Below, piece by piece: positions 63,328 through 64,000 of a DNA stretch of 64,000 nucleotides. The DNA is from Cupriavidus necator A5-1. Its GTDB lineage: Bacteria > Pseudomonadota > Gammaproteobacteria > Burkholderiales > Burkholderiaceae. The notes under the pieces were generated by a model. That model saw only the letters and a program-made list of their open reading frames with translations, ran no database searches and was not told the origin of the DNA. Both the position numbers and the translations under genes were made by a program. The stretch's first letter is position 1. Each line of letters starts with the position of its first letter. The stretch spans positions 124,001-188,000 of the forward strand of contig NZ_JQLI01000001.1 of the NCBI RefSeq assembly GCF_000744095.1. The letters run 5' to 3'.

Positions 63328-64000
63328 TCAGGCTGACGGCGCGCGGGATTCAGTCATAGCCTGCCACGCAAGCCACAGGGCGGCCTCGGAGCCGAATGCG
63401 CCGGCCTTGGTAGCAACGCGGCGCGCGGGCACGCCGGGCAGCGCAGGCGTGTCGGACAATGGCACACCGGGTTCGACTTCGCGCCGCAGTGCCAGGGCGC
63501 CGATGCCGGCCGCCGAGAGCATGGCCCGAGCCGTCTCGCCGCCGGTGGCGATCAGGCCGCGCGTATGCTGGAAGCCGGGCAAGGACAATTGCGCCAGCGC
63601 GGCGCTCAGGCGCGGCCCTTCGCCCGGGTCGAACGCGTCGTCGCGACCAATGCTGACCAGCAGGTCGCCGCCTGCCCGCAGGCATTCGGTGATCGATTGC
63701 TGCGCGGCGTCCCACTCAGCGTGGCCCGCACCTTCGCGCAGGATCCGCGGCGGGACCACCATCGATGGCATCCCGGTGCGTTCGCGCAGGCACGCGGCCT
63801 GTCGCCCGGAGATGCCCGAGAGGCTGCCGACCAGCGTCAGGACCGGGCCGCGCTCAGGGGCAGGCAGCGGCTGCGGCGCACCGCCCTCGAACAGGCATTG
63901 TGCAGCCAGCGCACGAGCCAGGCCGCCCGAGCCGACCCAGAATGCGGGGACGTCGAGCTGCGCCGTGGCCGCGGCCAGCGCCGCCAGGTCTTGCTCCGTC
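63328..64000 (-). CDS. dtnK: Four-carbon acid sugar kinase (DUF1537, DtnK-like), 5' end outside the window
   Basis: The last 224 codons of a DUF1537 kinase are present and open to the window edge. They include PAFWVGSGGLARALAAQCLF, VLTLVGSLSGISGRQAACLR and the nucleotide-binding GLIATGGETARAMLSAAGIG, ending KAGAFGSEAALWLAWQAM. These motifs (GSxSGxxxxQ, TGGETA, KxGxFG) are those of D-threonate/D-erythronate kinases. It lies 36 bases upstream of pdxA2 on the same strand. D-threonate versus D-erythronate preference cannot be settled from this part. Confidence 0.88.
   Translation of the reverse strand, partial: TEQDLAALAAATAQLDVPAFWVGSGGLARALAAQCLFEGGAPQPLPAPERGPVLTLVGSLSGISGRQAACLRERTGMPSMVVPPRILREGAGHAEWDAAQQSITECLRAGGDLLVSIGRDDAFDPGEGPRLSAALAQLSLPGFQHTRGLIATGGETARAMLSAAGIGALALRREVEPGVPLSDTPALPGVPARRVATKAGAFGSEAALWLAWQAMTESRAPSA

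Noticed and set aside
62389..63336. A 315-codon plus-strand open frame
   Set aside because: It lies wholly antisense to pdxA2, has the Arg/Ala/Asp-biased composition of a high-GC shadow frame and no motif.
1..64000. CRISPR array, tRNA or rRNA genes
   Set aside because: No regularly spaced repeats of suitable length and no tRNA cloverleaf or rRNA core sequences were seen by eye; a dedicated tRNA scan was not possible.

Overview
The window is high-GC DNA whose gene families (Bug-type tricarboxylate binding protein, DtnK/PdxA2, DUF485-ActP, CsbD, DUF1003, many IS-associated scars) fit a Burkholderiaceae genome, most likely the Cupriavidus/Ralstonia group. The assignment is inferred from gene content only. 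The layout is a mosaic of short intact operons, each with its own regulator, separated by worn mobile-element and pseudogene debris. I saw no rRNA, tRNA or CRISPR array.

Region by region. 0-3.3 kb: an IS66 scrap, a 2OG-Fe(II) oxygenase-like gene, an MFS remnant and a complete IS3-family element. 3.3-8 kb: a TetR regulator divergent from an electrophile/redox operon (Old Yellow Enzyme, SDR, alpha/beta hydrolase, quinone-oxidoreductase-like protein). 8-11.5 kb: a hydroxyacyl-CoA dehydrogenase remnant, a second TetR with two matching operators around a MATE remnant, and a thioredoxin-reductase-like flavoprotein. 12.2-16.7 kb: an HxlR regulator with two near-identical operators facing isochorismatase-fold hydrolase, semialdehyde dehydrogenase, muconolactone-isomerase-like, small secreted and VOC genes. 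16.7-19.6 kb: truncated epoxide hydrolases, an IS91-type integrase/transposase chimera and a group II intron fragment. 19.6-24.9 kb: amidase, MFS transporter and M20 amidohydrolase opposite an XRE-cupin regulator, with a perfect 37-bp palindrome between. 26.5-31 kb: a run of decaying hydrolase and oxidoreductase genes with frameshifts and one chimera. 31-39 kb: DJ-1/PfpI and LysR, a secreted toroid-like protein, a degraded J-domain gene, a hydrolase and a DUF1445 gene. 39-41.6 kb: an orphan AAA ATPase behind 10-bp-phased repeats, a two-partner-secretion remnant and a DUF1003 membrane protein.

42.3-49.7 kb is the most coherent system: acetyl-CoA synthetase (broken by a small deletion), DUF485, ActP, a membrane PAS/degenerate-kinase/DEDDh-exonuclease fusion and a DUF294 nucleotidyltransferase, all on one strand. 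It looks like acetate uptake and activation tied to an unusual nucleotide-based signalling pair. 49.8-59.5 kb is mostly stress-type small genes (CsbD, DUF3309) and debris (GH94 pieces in both orientations, IS3, IS4, integrase, frameshifted NUDIX, orphan antitoxin). 59.5-64 kb: a Bug binding protein and a flavin monooxygenase remnant, then the DtnK-PdxA2-DeoR set for four-carbon sugar acids, cut by the window edge.
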